A DNA stretch of 39,689 bases from Selenomonadaceae bacterium. Its GTDB lineage: Bacteria > Bacillota > Negativicutes > Selenomonadales > Selenomonadaceae. Location of the stretch: contig JAFYNH010000053.1 of NCBI GenBank assembly GCA_017549815.1, positions 1 through 39,689 on the forward strand, written 5' to 3'. Under the pieces are notes generated by a model. It was given only the letters and a program-made list of their open reading frames with translations, was not told the DNA's origin and made no database searches. Numbering within the stretch: position 1 is the stretch's first letter; each line of letters begins with the position of its first letter. The position numbers and the translations under genes were made by a program. Of the stretch, positions 33,221 through 39,689 are shown piece after piece.

Positions 33221-33455
33221 TGTCGTTATCACATTGCGTTTTAATGATGATTCTACGCGCAATATTACCTTCGAGAACGTCGCGAGTGCCGATTTGGCAG
33301 ATGTTAAGGACAAAATCGAATCAATTAACGCCAATGCGAATAACGAATACGCTAATTTCTATGCAACGTTCGTATCTGATGACGGCGAGCCGGTAGTAAG
33401 TATCGAATCGTGCAAAATCGTCAGTACTCAAGAGGATGTGATTTACAGTGGCTAA
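33201..33455 (+). CDS. Small DUF2922-like protein (pair 1)
   Basis: An 84-residue protein. The start VVITLRFNDDSTRNITFENV matches the DUF2922 type of strand-turn-strand (F, then a G/D turn, then an itl/itf strand), and is followed by a helix (DLADVKDKIESI). It overlaps the preceding gene by 20 bases and the next by 8 bases. The ATG has GGTGA upstream. It is paired with the DUF1659-like gene before it. Function unknown. Confidence 0.65.
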   Translation: MSSLTNNVVITLRFNDDSTRNITFENVASADLADVKDKIESINANANNEYANFYATFVSDDGEPVVSIESCKIVSTQEDVIYSG

Positions 33456-33633
33456 AGTTAGCATAGAAATTGAATCAACGACCAGTTCGAACAAGAAAAA
33501 TACTACGACAATCAGCTATGTCAATCCGCAAGCGACTAATTCCTCTTTAAAAGAGTTCGCGCAGATGTTAATTGCGTTGACGACGGACACTTACGAAGGA
33601 GTAACTAAAATCACGAAAGAGAGCGTGATATAA
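33448..33633 (+). CDS. Small DUF1659-like protein (pair 2)
   Basis: A 61-residue protein: TTTISYVNPQATNSSLKEFA followed by QMLIALTTDTYEGVTKI. This is the DUF1659 pattern (a tyrosine-asparagine strand, NP-A-T, then a helix with LT). The start is GTG with GAGGATG upstream, inside the end of the preceding gene. Its TAA overlaps the ATG of the next gene (TAATG), so they are coupled. Function unknown. Confidence 0.68.
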   Translation: MAKVSIEIESTTSSNKKNTTTISYVNPQATNSSLKEFAQMLIALTTDTYEGVTKITKESVI

Positions 33634-33875
33634 TGGCTGATAAAGTAAAAACTACGGCGAATTTGGTAATCGAATGCGTGTTTAATGACGGCGACACGCG
33701 CACAATCACGTTAAAGAATCCGAGCAATAACATTTCGTCGACCGACATTGAAAATTTGGAAACATTTATGATTGAAAATCACATAATAATCGGCGACCGC
33801 GACAGTTCGGACTTTCGGAAGATAAAAAAGGCGGCAATCCGCAATACAACGACCACATATCTGGATTTGGAATAA
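33633..33875 (+). CDS. Small DUF2922-like protein (pair 2)
   Basis: An 80-residue protein starting with ATANLVIECVFNDGDTRTITLKN-like strands (segment LVIECVFNDGDTRTITLKN), then a helix and the strand TTTYLDLE. It resembles the 84-residue protein of pair 1 in its first 35 residues (VFNDGDTRTITL versus RFNDDSTRNITF), so the pairs arose by duplication. It ends the four-gene operon and is followed by a hairpin. Function unknown. Confidence 0.65.
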   Translation: MADKVKTTANLVIECVFNDGDTRTITLKNPSNNISSTDIENLETFMIENHIIIGDRDSSDFRKIKKAAIRNTTTTYLDLE

Positions 33876-33902
33876 AAAAAACTTGATTTGTAGTAATAAA
33901 AA

Positions 33903-33923
33903 GCCTCGACGCGAAGTCGGGGC
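33903..33923. terminator. Hairpin after the small-gene quartet
   Basis: GCCTCGAC, loop GCGAA, GTCGGGGC. The T-tract is weak on the plus strand and better on the minus strand (CTTTTT). The same stem is used at 34494-34514. The -35-like TCGACG of a possible toxin promoter (TATAAT at 33929-33934, 17-base spacer) lies within this hairpin. Confidence 0.55.
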
Positions 33924-33948
33924 TAATTTATAATCATGAGGTTATCAT

Positions 33949-34302
33949 ATGGAAGAAATCAGACGCGAATTTATTCACGGCAAGAAATTTGACACTCAAT
34001 GGACTGAACTCGGATTAACAGATGATGATTTGAAAGATTTACAGCAGATTTTACTTGAGAATCCTAAAATTGGAAGTGTAATTCAAGGAACAGGCAGATT
34101 AAGGAAGATTAGATTTAGCTATGGCAACAGAGGCAAGTCACATTGTGCGCGAGTTTGTTATGTAGACTTTGAAATTCACGGAATAATATTTTTGATAATG
34201 GTATTTGCAAAGAATGAAATGGAAAATTTAAGTAAGGCGGAGAGAAATTCGATTAAGCAGATGATAGAGCGACTTGAAAAGTATTTTGAGGAGAAGAATT
34301 AA
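33949..34302 (+). CDS. HigB/RelE-type toxin
   Basis: A 117-residue mRNA-interferase type toxin. Motifs typical of this group are VIQGTGRLRKIRFS, NRGKSHCARVCY (usual form GKSGGaRViY) and FLIMVFAKNEMENLSKAERNSIKQM (usual form YaKNEkdNLt). Full length. The ATG follows GAGGTTATC, a poor but usable site, and the possible -10 at 33929 would give a very short leader. The next gene, one base after the stop, is a shortened HigA-like antitoxin. If the toxin is active, the cell needs another means of neutralising it. Confidence 0.8.
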   Translation: MEEIRREFIHGKKFDTQWTELGLTDDDLKDLQQILLENPKIGSVIQGTGRLRKIRFSYGNRGKSHCARVCYVDFEIHGIIFLIMVFAKNEMENLSKAERNSIKQMIERLEKYFEEKN

Positions 34303-34303
34303 G

Positions 34304-34483
34304 ATGAGCAAGGCATACGATATGATTTTTGAATCACTCAATGAAATAATCAATGATTTGGAAGAAAATGACGGTAAGAATCTGAAACGCGAAGTAGTGA
34401 CGAAAGAAAAACCAGATACTAAGAAAATCTTGATAAGAGACAAGCAAAATTTCAGTGAAGGAATAATTGAACACAGAATATGA
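34304..34483 (+). CDS. Truncated HigA/NadS-type antitoxin
   Basis: A 59-residue protein beginning MSKAYDMIFESLNEIIND and continuing with NLKREVVTKEKP, the normal N-terminus of XRE-type antitoxins paired with RelE/HigB toxins. Full-length members are about 90-110 residues and continue into a helix-turn-helix. Here the frame stops after ILIRDKQNFSEGIIEHRI, inside the first helix of that domain, and a terminator follows at once. DNA binding is therefore probably lost, while the toxin-binding part may remain. The ATG is one base after the toxin stop with GAGGAG upstream. It could be a decayed antitoxin or a functional short form. Confidence 0.7.
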   Translation: MSKAYDMIFESLNEIINDLEENDGKNLKREVVTKEKPDTKKILIRDKQNFSEGIIEHRI

Positions 34484-34486
34484 TAT

Positions 34487-34523
34487 AAAAAAAGCCTCGA
34501 CTACTTGTCGGGGCGATTTTTTT
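34487..34523. terminator. Bidirectional terminator between antitoxin and RepL-like gene
   Basis: GCCTCGAC, loop TACTT, GTCGGGGC with runs of T on the plus strand and of A (T on the minus strand) on the other side. The stem equals that at 33903-33923. Confidence 0.75.
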
Positions 34524-34913
34524 TTATTTTTTCTCACTACGGAGTTTAAGAATACGTTTTTTACGCCGTAAACGAACTTCACGCTCTGAATCGAGATTGC
34601 AACGGCGATTCCACTCTGCGAAACGTTCTTGATAGTCGGAATTATTCATAACGAAGCGCGGATTAGCCATAAAATCGAAGTCATCAGCCATTTTGAGTTC
34701 TTGAATGAGCAAATTATCCTTAAGCCACTTAATGGAGCGGAAAATAATGGCTTGTTTGAGGTTTAAATCGATAGCGAGCTGAATTTTGGTGTAACGGAAG
34801 CCGTGAATACCGTCTTGAGGCTGATTAGTGGCGATGTAGAAGAAAATTTTAATTACAGTGGCAGAGGAAGCCTCTTTAAGAATATTCCAAACAGAATTGT
34901 CGATAGAAATCAT
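34524..34913 (-). CDS. RepL-like winged-helix protein
   Basis: A 129-residue DNA-binding protein. A winged-helix core is visible: IKIFFYIATNQ, YTKIQLAIDLNLKQAIIFRSIKWLKDN as helix-turn-helix, then FDFMANPRFVMNN, which resembles the (F)xNPxFVM segment of RepL-type plasmid replication proteins. The end is basic (VRLRRKKRILKLR). The ATG at 34913 follows AAAGGT; a longer frame to 34955 begins before the ribosome site. No plasmid origin repeats or partner genes are visible. It may be a relic of an integrated plasmid or an orphan regulator. Confidence 0.6.
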   Translation of the reverse strand: MISIDNSVWNILKEASSATVIKIFFYIATNQPQDGIHGFRYTKIQLAIDLNLKQAIIFRSIKWLKDNLLIQELKMADDFDFMANPRFVMNNSDYQERFAEWNRRCNLDSEREVRLRRKKRILKLRSEKK

Positions 34914-35049
34914 GCTGAACGACCTTTCAAAGTTATTTTGGAGTAATTTTATCATATTGGAAGTTGATTTGGAAGGGCGAAATATCGATTCTACATTTGT
35001 ATAATTTATATATTGTGTAAATGGCGTAGCTACGCGGATTTTTCTGGCA

Positions 35050-35078
35050 TAAAAAAAACCCCTGCAAAAATGGGGGGT
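35050..35078 (-). terminator. Terminator of the binding-protein/permease operon
   Basis: On the minus strand ACCCC, 12-base loop region, GGGGT followed by eight T. A further palindrome ATTCTATG/CATAGAAT lies at 35101-35118, between this and the binding-protein stop. Confidence 0.65.
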
Positions 35079-35131
35079 ATTTTAGACGGTCTGAAGTAAG
35101 GATTCTATGAGCATAGAATTTAAGTTTTGAA

Positions 35132-36661
35132 TTACTTTTTATTGAGTTCGGGAGTAATTTCGTAGTAATCGGATGGGTGAGCGTTAAAGCCTTCGACGTT
35201 CGGTTTCATGACGAAGGACATTTTCAAATGTGAGGCGTAGAACAGAGCGCAATCGTCCAAAATTTGTTGAGACATTTTGATAGCGAGTTCGGAGCGTTCC
35301 TCAGTGCCGAAAGTGTTATGCAATTCGTTTTCGAGAGTAGAAATTTCCTCGCTGTCATAAAAACCTGCATTATCGACTGCGCCGGGGACAATATGGCTGG
35401 TGAAATAATATTCAGGGTCGCCGGTGGGAGCGGTAACGATAGCTTTACTGAAAATATCGTAGTCGCCCGCCTTCAAAAAGGTTTTATAGTTATCGGTAGC
35501 GTTGACGTTGAGTTTAATGCCGATTTTTTTAAGATTAGCCTGAGCGGCTTCTGCTAGAAGAGGCAATTCTTGGCGCGAGGTGTAAGTCAGATAGCGTAGT
35601 TCAAGATTTTTGCCGTTTTTATCGACATAACCGTCGCCGTCGGAATCAATCCAGCCTGAATCGGTTAAAATTTTCTTAGCGGCGTCGAGGTCGTAGGGTT
35701 GAGCATGGACTTTATCGCCGCCGAAAGTCAAATTAGCAGGGAATGCGCCGATAGCGGGCGAACCGTTGCCGTTAAGCAGTATTTTGCAGAAATTTTCCTT
35801 ATCAATAGCCATAGAAATAGCTTTACGGACGTTTAAGTCTTGAAGTTCGGGAGTTTTGAAGTTAAAAGCGGCTTGATAGACGCGGGAAGTATTTACTTGG
35901 GAAATTTTATAGTTATCGCCGCTGAAAAGTTGGAGACTGGAGTAAGGTAGCCCTTGAACGGCGTCGAGTTCGCCATTTTGCATAGCCATAGTAAGTGTAT
36001 CGCCGTCGGTAATGCTTTTGATGATAACCTTATCCATTTTAGGCTTAACTCTGCCCCAATAATTATCATTTTTAACGAGGTCGATTTGGGTATCGGTAAC
36101 TTTGACGGCTTTATAAGGTCCGGTACCGACGACGATATTATCATTAATGCCGGCGTCAACGTCGATAATGCAGCCGTAAGGGTCGGAGAGGTAATTTAAT
36201 AGCGCGGGCATTTTTTCAGCAGATTTAATGATGATGGATTGTCCTTCGGCTTCAATTGAAGAAATTTTCAAATCTCGCGGCGCACGGTCATGATTTTCGA
36301 TTAAATGTTCCAAACAAGCTTTGACAGCGGCACCGTCGACTTTTTTACCGTTAGAAAAGGTAGCGGCGTTATTGATTTTAATTTTAACGGTGAAGTCGTC
36401 GATTTGCTCGAAACCTTCGGCGAGCCAAGGCTCAAGTTCCATGTTTTCGTTGAATTTGAAGAGAGTTTCGCCGATACCGTAGCGGAGAGTGCTCCAACCG
36501 GAGTAACTTTCATGCGGATTAGTGCCGGTATTCTCCATAGCGACGCCGTAAGCCATAGTTCCGTAAGTAAAGGTTTTTTCGTCGTTTGAAACGGTTTTTT
36601 CACCTCCGCAACCTGTAAAAAGCAAAGTTGCCGCGCAGAGTGTTGCAAAAAGTTTTTTCAT
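35132..36661 (-). CDS. ABC transporter substrate-binding lipoprotein, NikA/DppA type
   Basis: Extracytoplasmic binding protein of the peptide/nickel importer (SBP family 5), 509 residues. The signal KKLFATLCAATLLFTGCG ends in a lipobox with Cys at residue 18. Family features are YGIGETLFKFNENMELEPWL near residue 60, VGTGPYKAV, NDNYWGRVKPKMDKV, AFNFKTPELQDLNVRKAI and AQANLKKIGIKLNV. The ATG at 36661 has GGGAGG upstream; a frame to 36685 overruns that site. It follows the two permease genes, an order seen in some nickel and opine-metal systems. The ligand cannot be told from sequence. Confidence 0.9.
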   Translation of the reverse strand: MKKLFATLCAATLLFTGCGGEKTVSNDEKTFTYGTMAYGVAMENTGTNPHESYSGWSTLRYGIGETLFKFNENMELEPWLAEGFEQIDDFTVKIKINNAATFSNGKKVDGAAVKACLEHLIENHDRAPRDLKISSIEAEGQSIIIKSAEKMPALLNYLSDPYGCIIDVDAGINDNIVVGTGPYKAVKVTDTQIDLVKNDNYWGRVKPKMDKVIIKSITDGDTLTMAMQNGELDAVQGLPYSSLQLFSGDNYKISQVNTSRVYQAAFNFKTPELQDLNVRKAISMAIDKENFCKILLNGNGSPAIGAFPANLTFGGDKVHAQPYDLDAAKKILTDSGWIDSDGDGYVDKNGKNLELRYLTYTSRQELPLLAEAAQANLKKIGIKLNVNATDNYKTFLKAGDYDIFSKAIVTAPTGDPEYYFTSHIVPGAVDNAGFYDSEEISTLENELHNTFGTEERSELAIKMSQQILDDCALFYASHLKMSFVMKPNVEGFNAHPSDYYEITPELNKK

Positions 36662-36691
36662 TACAGTATACCTCCCAAAATACATTATTTT

Positions 36692-37486
36692 TCAACGTTG
36701 CCCGCCCAAAAAGTCTCTGAGCTTGTCGCCCAGCAAATTGAAGGTAGCAACCGTTATAAAAATCGCTGTGCCCGGCGCGAGTATAACCCAAGGGGCAGTT
36801 TGGAGCATTGAGCGACCGTTATTCATCATTGCGCCCCATTCGGCGGTTGGAGGCATTGCGCCTAAGCCTAAAAACGATAAGCCCGCCAATTCCATTATAA
36901 TTGTACCAATATCGAGAGCCGCTGTCACGAGGATTGTACCCGCGATATTCGGCAGGACGTGAGCGAATAAAATTTTCGTCGAACTTGAGCCAGCCATTTT
37001 CGCCGCCGCCAAATAAGGCATTGAACGAATTGATAAAACCAAGCCTCTTGAAATTCTTGCGTACTTTGGCCAGCCGATTATTGCCAAAGCCGCCGCCGCA
37101 TTTAATAATCCGCCGCCTAAAGCTCCCGCCGCCGCGATTGCAAAAACCATTTGAGGGAACGCTAAAAATATATCCGACATTCTCATTAGAAATACGTCGA
37201 GCCGTCCGCCCTTGTAGCCGCAAATCGCGCCGATTAAACTTCCGACAATAGAAATTGTTGCCAACAATAACAGCGACGCGCATAAAGTTGTTTGCGAGCC
37301 GACGATTACTCTTGATAAAACGTCGCGCCCGTAACGGTCGGTTCCCAAAAGATTTTCTGCGTTCGGCGGAGCCAATGCCCCTTCCAAATCTTGAATATAC
37401 GGGTCGTAGGGCGTCAAATATTCCGCGAACACTGCGATAAAAATTAACAAGCCCGCCGCCGCCAAATAAGGAATTAATTTCTTCAT
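36692..37486 (-). CDS. ABC transporter permease, NikC/DppC type
   Basis: Inner-membrane permease of 264 residues with about six helices. It has the family start NLLGTDRYGRDVLSRVIVG, the EAA loop AAKMAGSSSTKILFAHVLPN that contacts the ATPase, and LAGLSFLGLGAMPPTAEWG near the end. The ATG overlaps the stop of the NikB-type gene by 4 bases (ATGA). The binding protein gene follows after 30 bases. Its ATPase partners are inferred to be those at 28041-29488. Confidence 0.92.
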   Translation of the reverse strand: MKKLIPYLAAAGLLIFIAVFAEYLTPYDPYIQDLEGALAPPNAENLLGTDRYGRDVLSRVIVGSQTTLCASLLLLATISIVGSLIGAICGYKGGRLDVFLMRMSDIFLAFPQMVFAIAAAGALGGGLLNAAAALAIIGWPKYARISRGLVLSIRSMPYLAAAKMAGSSSTKILFAHVLPNIAGTILVTAALDIGTIIMELAGLSFLGLGAMPPTAEWGAMMNNGRSMLQTAPWVILAPGTAIFITVATFNLLGDKLRDFLGGQR

Positions 37487-38406
37487 GATAAGTCACCGTA
37501 GCGAATACGCGGGTCGAGCCAATGATAAAGCAAATCCGCCGCCAAATTCATCAGCACATAAATTATCGCCATCCAAACGACGTAAGCTTGAATCAGAGGA
37601 TAATCGCGAGTCAATATCGCGTCGACTGCCATTTTTCCGACGCCGTCCCACATGAAAATTGTTTCGACTATCGCCGTGCCGCCCAATAACGACCCCATTG
37701 ACAGCGCAAGCAAAGTTATAATCATAATCAGCGTTGAGCGCAGGACGCTTTTCGTTAAAATCGTCAGCTCGTCGACGCCGCGACTCCTCGCGCCCGTGAC
37801 ATACGGTTTATCCAACTCTTCAAGGACGACTGCGCGGATTTGCCTCGTGTACTTCGCGCCCATTGCGATTGTTAAAGTCAGTGCGGGCATAATCACATTC
37901 TGTCCGATTATCGGCAGGAGATTCAACTTCAACGCTAGGAAATAAATCAGCAATAATCCGACAAAAAAATTCGGCATGGAATTTCCTACGAAACTTAGCG
38001 TTCGGATTACATAGTCAAGAAATTTATTCTGATTGACGGCGGCTAAAATTCCAAGCGGCGTCGCTATAAATATTGTCAGCAAAATCGAAACCAACATTAA
38101 TTCTATCGTCGCGGGTAATTTGTCAGCGAACGTTTCAAAGACGAGCTTGCCGCTAATAAACGATTTACCCATGTCGCCCGTCAATACTCCGCCGAGCCAC
38201 CGCCCGTATTGAATCAAAAACGGTTGGTCAAGTCCCAGCTCTGCGCGTTTGGCGGCTTTTATTTCCTCCGCCACACTGCCCGATTGTTCGTAAATTATAT
38301 CGACCGCGTCATCCGCCGTAAATTGCATAAGCCCGAACGTCAAGAACGTTATCCCGAATAAAATCGGTATCAGTTGAATCAGCCGCGCCAAAAAATATTT
38401 CTTCAT
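37483..38406 (-). CDS. ABC transporter permease, NikB/DppB type
   Basis: First permease of the importer, 307 residues, about six helices. Family features are the N-terminal helix LARLIQLIPILFGITFLTF, LGLDQPFLIQYGRWLGGVLTGDMG, YTRQIRAVVLEELDKPYVTGARSRG (EAA loop) and the C-terminal AIIYVLMNLAADLLYHWLDPRIRYG. The ATG follows AGGAGAG. It is the first gene of the operon; upstream lies a palindrome that may bind a metal-responsive regulator. Confidence 0.92.
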   Translation of the reverse strand: MKKYFLARLIQLIPILFGITFLTFGLMQFTADDAVDIIYEQSGSVAEEIKAAKRAELGLDQPFLIQYGRWLGGVLTGDMGKSFISGKLVFETFADKLPATIELMLVSILLTIFIATPLGILAAVNQNKFLDYVIRTLSFVGNSMPNFFVGLLLIYFLALKLNLLPIIGQNVIMPALTLTIAMGAKYTRQIRAVVLEELDKPYVTGARSRGVDELTILTKSVLRSTLIMIITLLALSMGSLLGGTAIVETIFMWDGVGKMAVDAILTRDYPLIQAYVVWMAIIYVLMNLAADLLYHWLDPRIRYGDLS

Positions 38407-38449
38407 GCGTCAAACTCTCCTAAAAATTTTCTTTCCCTTAGAACGCGGC

Positions 38450-38467
38450 GATAATCTTCAAATTATC
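38450..38467. promoter_or_regulatory. Palindrome upstream of the NikB-type gene
   Basis: GATAAT, six bases, ATTATC, 43 bases before the start codon. It overlaps a TATGAT-like -10 on the minus strand (38465-38470). A TTGACA lies at 38493-38498 on the minus strand, but the 22-base spacing is too long for a standard promoter. The palindrome may be an operator, for example for a Fur-like metal regulator; this is speculative. Confidence 0.4.
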
Positions 38468-38538
38468 ATAACCTCGAATCGCGCTCACTGTTTGTCAACT
38501 TTTTAAAAGTTGCCGCGCAGATTTTAGCCGAGCTAAGC

Positions 38539-38571
38539 AAAAAAAATAAGCCCCACATAGGGATTGGGGCT
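38539..38571 (-). terminator. Terminator of the 168-residue gene
   Basis: On the minus strand AGCCCC, 11-base loop, GGGGCT followed by TATTTTTTTT, 17 bases after the stop codon at 38588. The loop and left arm resemble a weaker hairpin at about 29530-29545. Confidence 0.75.
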
Positions 38572-38587
38572 ATAAAAATTTTGCAAC

Positions 38588-39094
38588 TTATTTCTTTTCG
38601 GGTTCAATATCGATTGTCTTATCGTCGGCGGAAGTTTCGGCAGGCGCGGCGATTAATTTATCCAACTCGGCTTCCTTGTAGGCTTCGAGCTTTTTGTCCT
38701 TCTGAAGAACTTCGTCGTCTTTAGACTGCGGCTTTTCAATCGGGAACGTGATAATCTTCAAAGCCTGAATCGTCTTCCACGCGCCAGCCTCCAAAAGTGA
38801 GGCGTCACGTAAATCGCTTTCGTTGGCGCATTTATGCCACTTGCCTTCTGCGTCTTGGAAGTACATTTCAAATTCAAGCTGGAAATGACTTTCGTCAGCG
38901 TACTTAATGCTGAATTTGCCCGCGCTGTACTTAAGCCCGTTTTTCTCGTACTTCTTAATCGTGTCGTCGAGACGCGGCGAGACTACTTCCGAAATTTTTT
39001 CGAGCGTCATATCGGGACGGAGCAGGTCGACAAAGAAATTCTTAGCCGCCTCAAGTAAATCGGTGACCATTTCAATTTTCTGTTCCAATGCCAT
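38588..39094 (-). CDS. Unknown protein with charged C-terminal tail
   Basis: A 168-residue protein not recognised. Residues 1-55 are helical (VTDLLEAAKNFFVDLLRP), residues 55-90 beta (KYSAGKFSIKYADESHFQLEFEMYF), and the last 45 residues are highly charged and probably disordered (KKLEAYKEAELDKL and an acidic end). No signal peptide. The ATG follows AGAGGTGA. It is the last gene of a minus-strand group that extends past the right edge. Its function cannot be inferred. Confidence 0.75.
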   Translation of the reverse strand: MALEQKIEMVTDLLEAAKNFFVDLLRPDMTLEKISEVVSPRLDDTIKKYEKNGLKYSAGKFSIKYADESHFQLEFEMYFQDAEGKWHKCANESDLRDASLLEAGAWKTIQALKIITFPIEKPQSKDDEVLQKDKKLEAYKEAELDKLIAAPAETSADDKTIDIEPEKK

Positions 39095-39155
39095 AACAAT
39101 TCACCTCTCTCAAATTTTGAGCTGAAAATTTTTTCTTAACGTTTTAATATTGGAC

Positions 39156-39500
39156 TCAAATGCTAAGTTCCAGTTTCTTTTCGTAGCGGGCAGTAACGTC
39201 AATCTCTTTAGCAGTCAAACCGACTTTAGCCCAAGCAGGGACTTCAGACTCGGCAATTTCGCGGACGGTAGTTTTTTCAAACCATTGACCGTTTTCTTTG
39301 TAATAAAGACGATGAACGAGGCGCATAACATCTCCGTTAATGCTTGAAAAAAGTTTCGCCGCATAATCGACAATGCCAGCGTCTTTTAGCGCAGTCTTGA
39401 GTTTCGGGAAAAATTTTCTCTGCCAACTCTCTATCTTTTGCCAATTCGCCACGACCAATGCGCCGCCCACAATGCCTATTCCGAGCCAAAGCGGTATCAT
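39156..39500 (-). CDS. Small membrane-anchored protein, paralog of the right-edge gene
   Basis: A 114-residue protein with one N-terminal membrane helix (IPLWLGIGIVGGALVVANW) and a soluble domain. The last 55 residues (YYKENGQW, EKTTVREI, SEVPAWAK, GLTAKEIDVT, RYEK) are closely matched by the product of the partial gene at 39529-39689. The ATG at 39500 follows AGGAGG. The function is unknown; tandem paralogs with a conserved C-terminal domain suggest a small family anchored in the membrane. Confidence 0.78.
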   Translation of the reverse strand: MIPLWLGIGIVGGALVVANWQKIESWQRKFFPKLKTALKDAGIVDYAAKLFSSINGDVMRLVHRLYYKENGQWFEKTTVREIAESEVPAWAKVGLTAKEIDVTARYEKKLELSI

Positions 39501-39528
39501 TGAAATAAAACCTCCTGCCAATGCACGC

Positions 39529-39689
39529 TTAAACGCTAAGCTCTTTTGCGTAACGTTCGGTAACGTCTTTTTCTTTAACCGTTAAACCTTCCTTAGCCCA
39601 AGCGGGAACTTCGGATTCGTCGATTTCGCGGACGGTCGTTTTTTCGCTCCATTTACCATTCTTTTTGTAATGAATTTTATGGACGAAAC
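39529..39689 (-). CDS. Partial paralog of the 114-residue protein (5' end outside window)
   Basis: The visible 52 codons and stop encode the C-terminal part of a protein with VHKIHYKKNGKW, EKTTVREIDESEVPAWAK and KDVTERYAKELSV. This is about 60 percent identical by eye to the end of the next gene. The start is beyond the right edge. It shows that the neighbouring gene belongs to a tandem duplicated set transcribed leftwards. Confidence 0.75.
   Translation of the reverse strand, partial: FVHKIHYKKNGKWSEKTTVREIDESEVPAWAKEGLTVKEKDVTERYAKELSV

Noticed and set aside
36819..37496. 225-residue frame rich in Arg, Asn and Gly overlapping the NikC-type permease
   Set aside because: The permease frame has clear family motifs; this one is a frame-shifted shadow with biased composition.

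Overview
The window looks like the chromosome of a diderm Firmicute of the class Negativicutes (Selenomonas-like); this is an inference from gene content. Low-GC Firmicute-type genes (a CsaB-type pyruvyl transferase, a CD1871A-family CXXC peptide, DUF1659/DUF2922-like pairs, AGGAGG-type ribosome binding sites) sit beside an outer-membrane lipid A deacylase of the PagL type, which implies lipopolysaccharide. No rRNA, tRNA or CRISPR array is seen.

Region 1 (1-15189, all on the minus strand) is one tightly packed operon running leftwards and off the left edge. In transcription order it encodes a PAAR-like DUF4280 protein, a 750-residue sheath candidate, an Hcp-like tube candidate, a VgrG/gpV-type spike, two unassigned proteins in the place where baseplate genes would be expected, an Hsp70, a protein with a GrpE-like C-terminus, a long coiled-coil protein carrying the same C-terminus, a second and divergent Hsp70, two coiled-coil proteins, and a third Hsp70 that appears to continue into a von Willebrand factor A (VWA) domain cut by the window edge. 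This reads as a contractile injection machine built together with its own Hsp70/exchange-factor set. It is the main candidate for an undescribed system here.

Region 2 (15448-29488) is mostly housekeeping and envelope genes: csaB, a TlpA/CXXC peptide/ferredoxin redox operon, a MarR regulator with an ABC exporter, pgeF, a membrane-anchored unknown, surE, pagL, ftsY, a flavodiiron protein, a STAS protein with a small partner, and a methyltransferase with two oligopeptide/nickel-type ABC ATPases. Two intergenic copies of a GGAACTAGG-rich repeat and one cluster of strong palindromes lie here.

Region 3 (29632-38406) holds an exported amidohydrolase, a broken Tat-exported carboxylesterase, two tandem pairs of very small genes, a HigB/RelE-type toxin with a truncated antitoxin, a RepL-like winged-helix protein, and the binding protein and two permeases of a peptide/nickel ABC transporter. 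The matching ATPases are in region 2, so the transporter seems to be split by this accessory stretch.

Region 4 (38588-39689) starts another minus-strand group of unknown small proteins, two of which are paralogous; the second is cut by the right edge.
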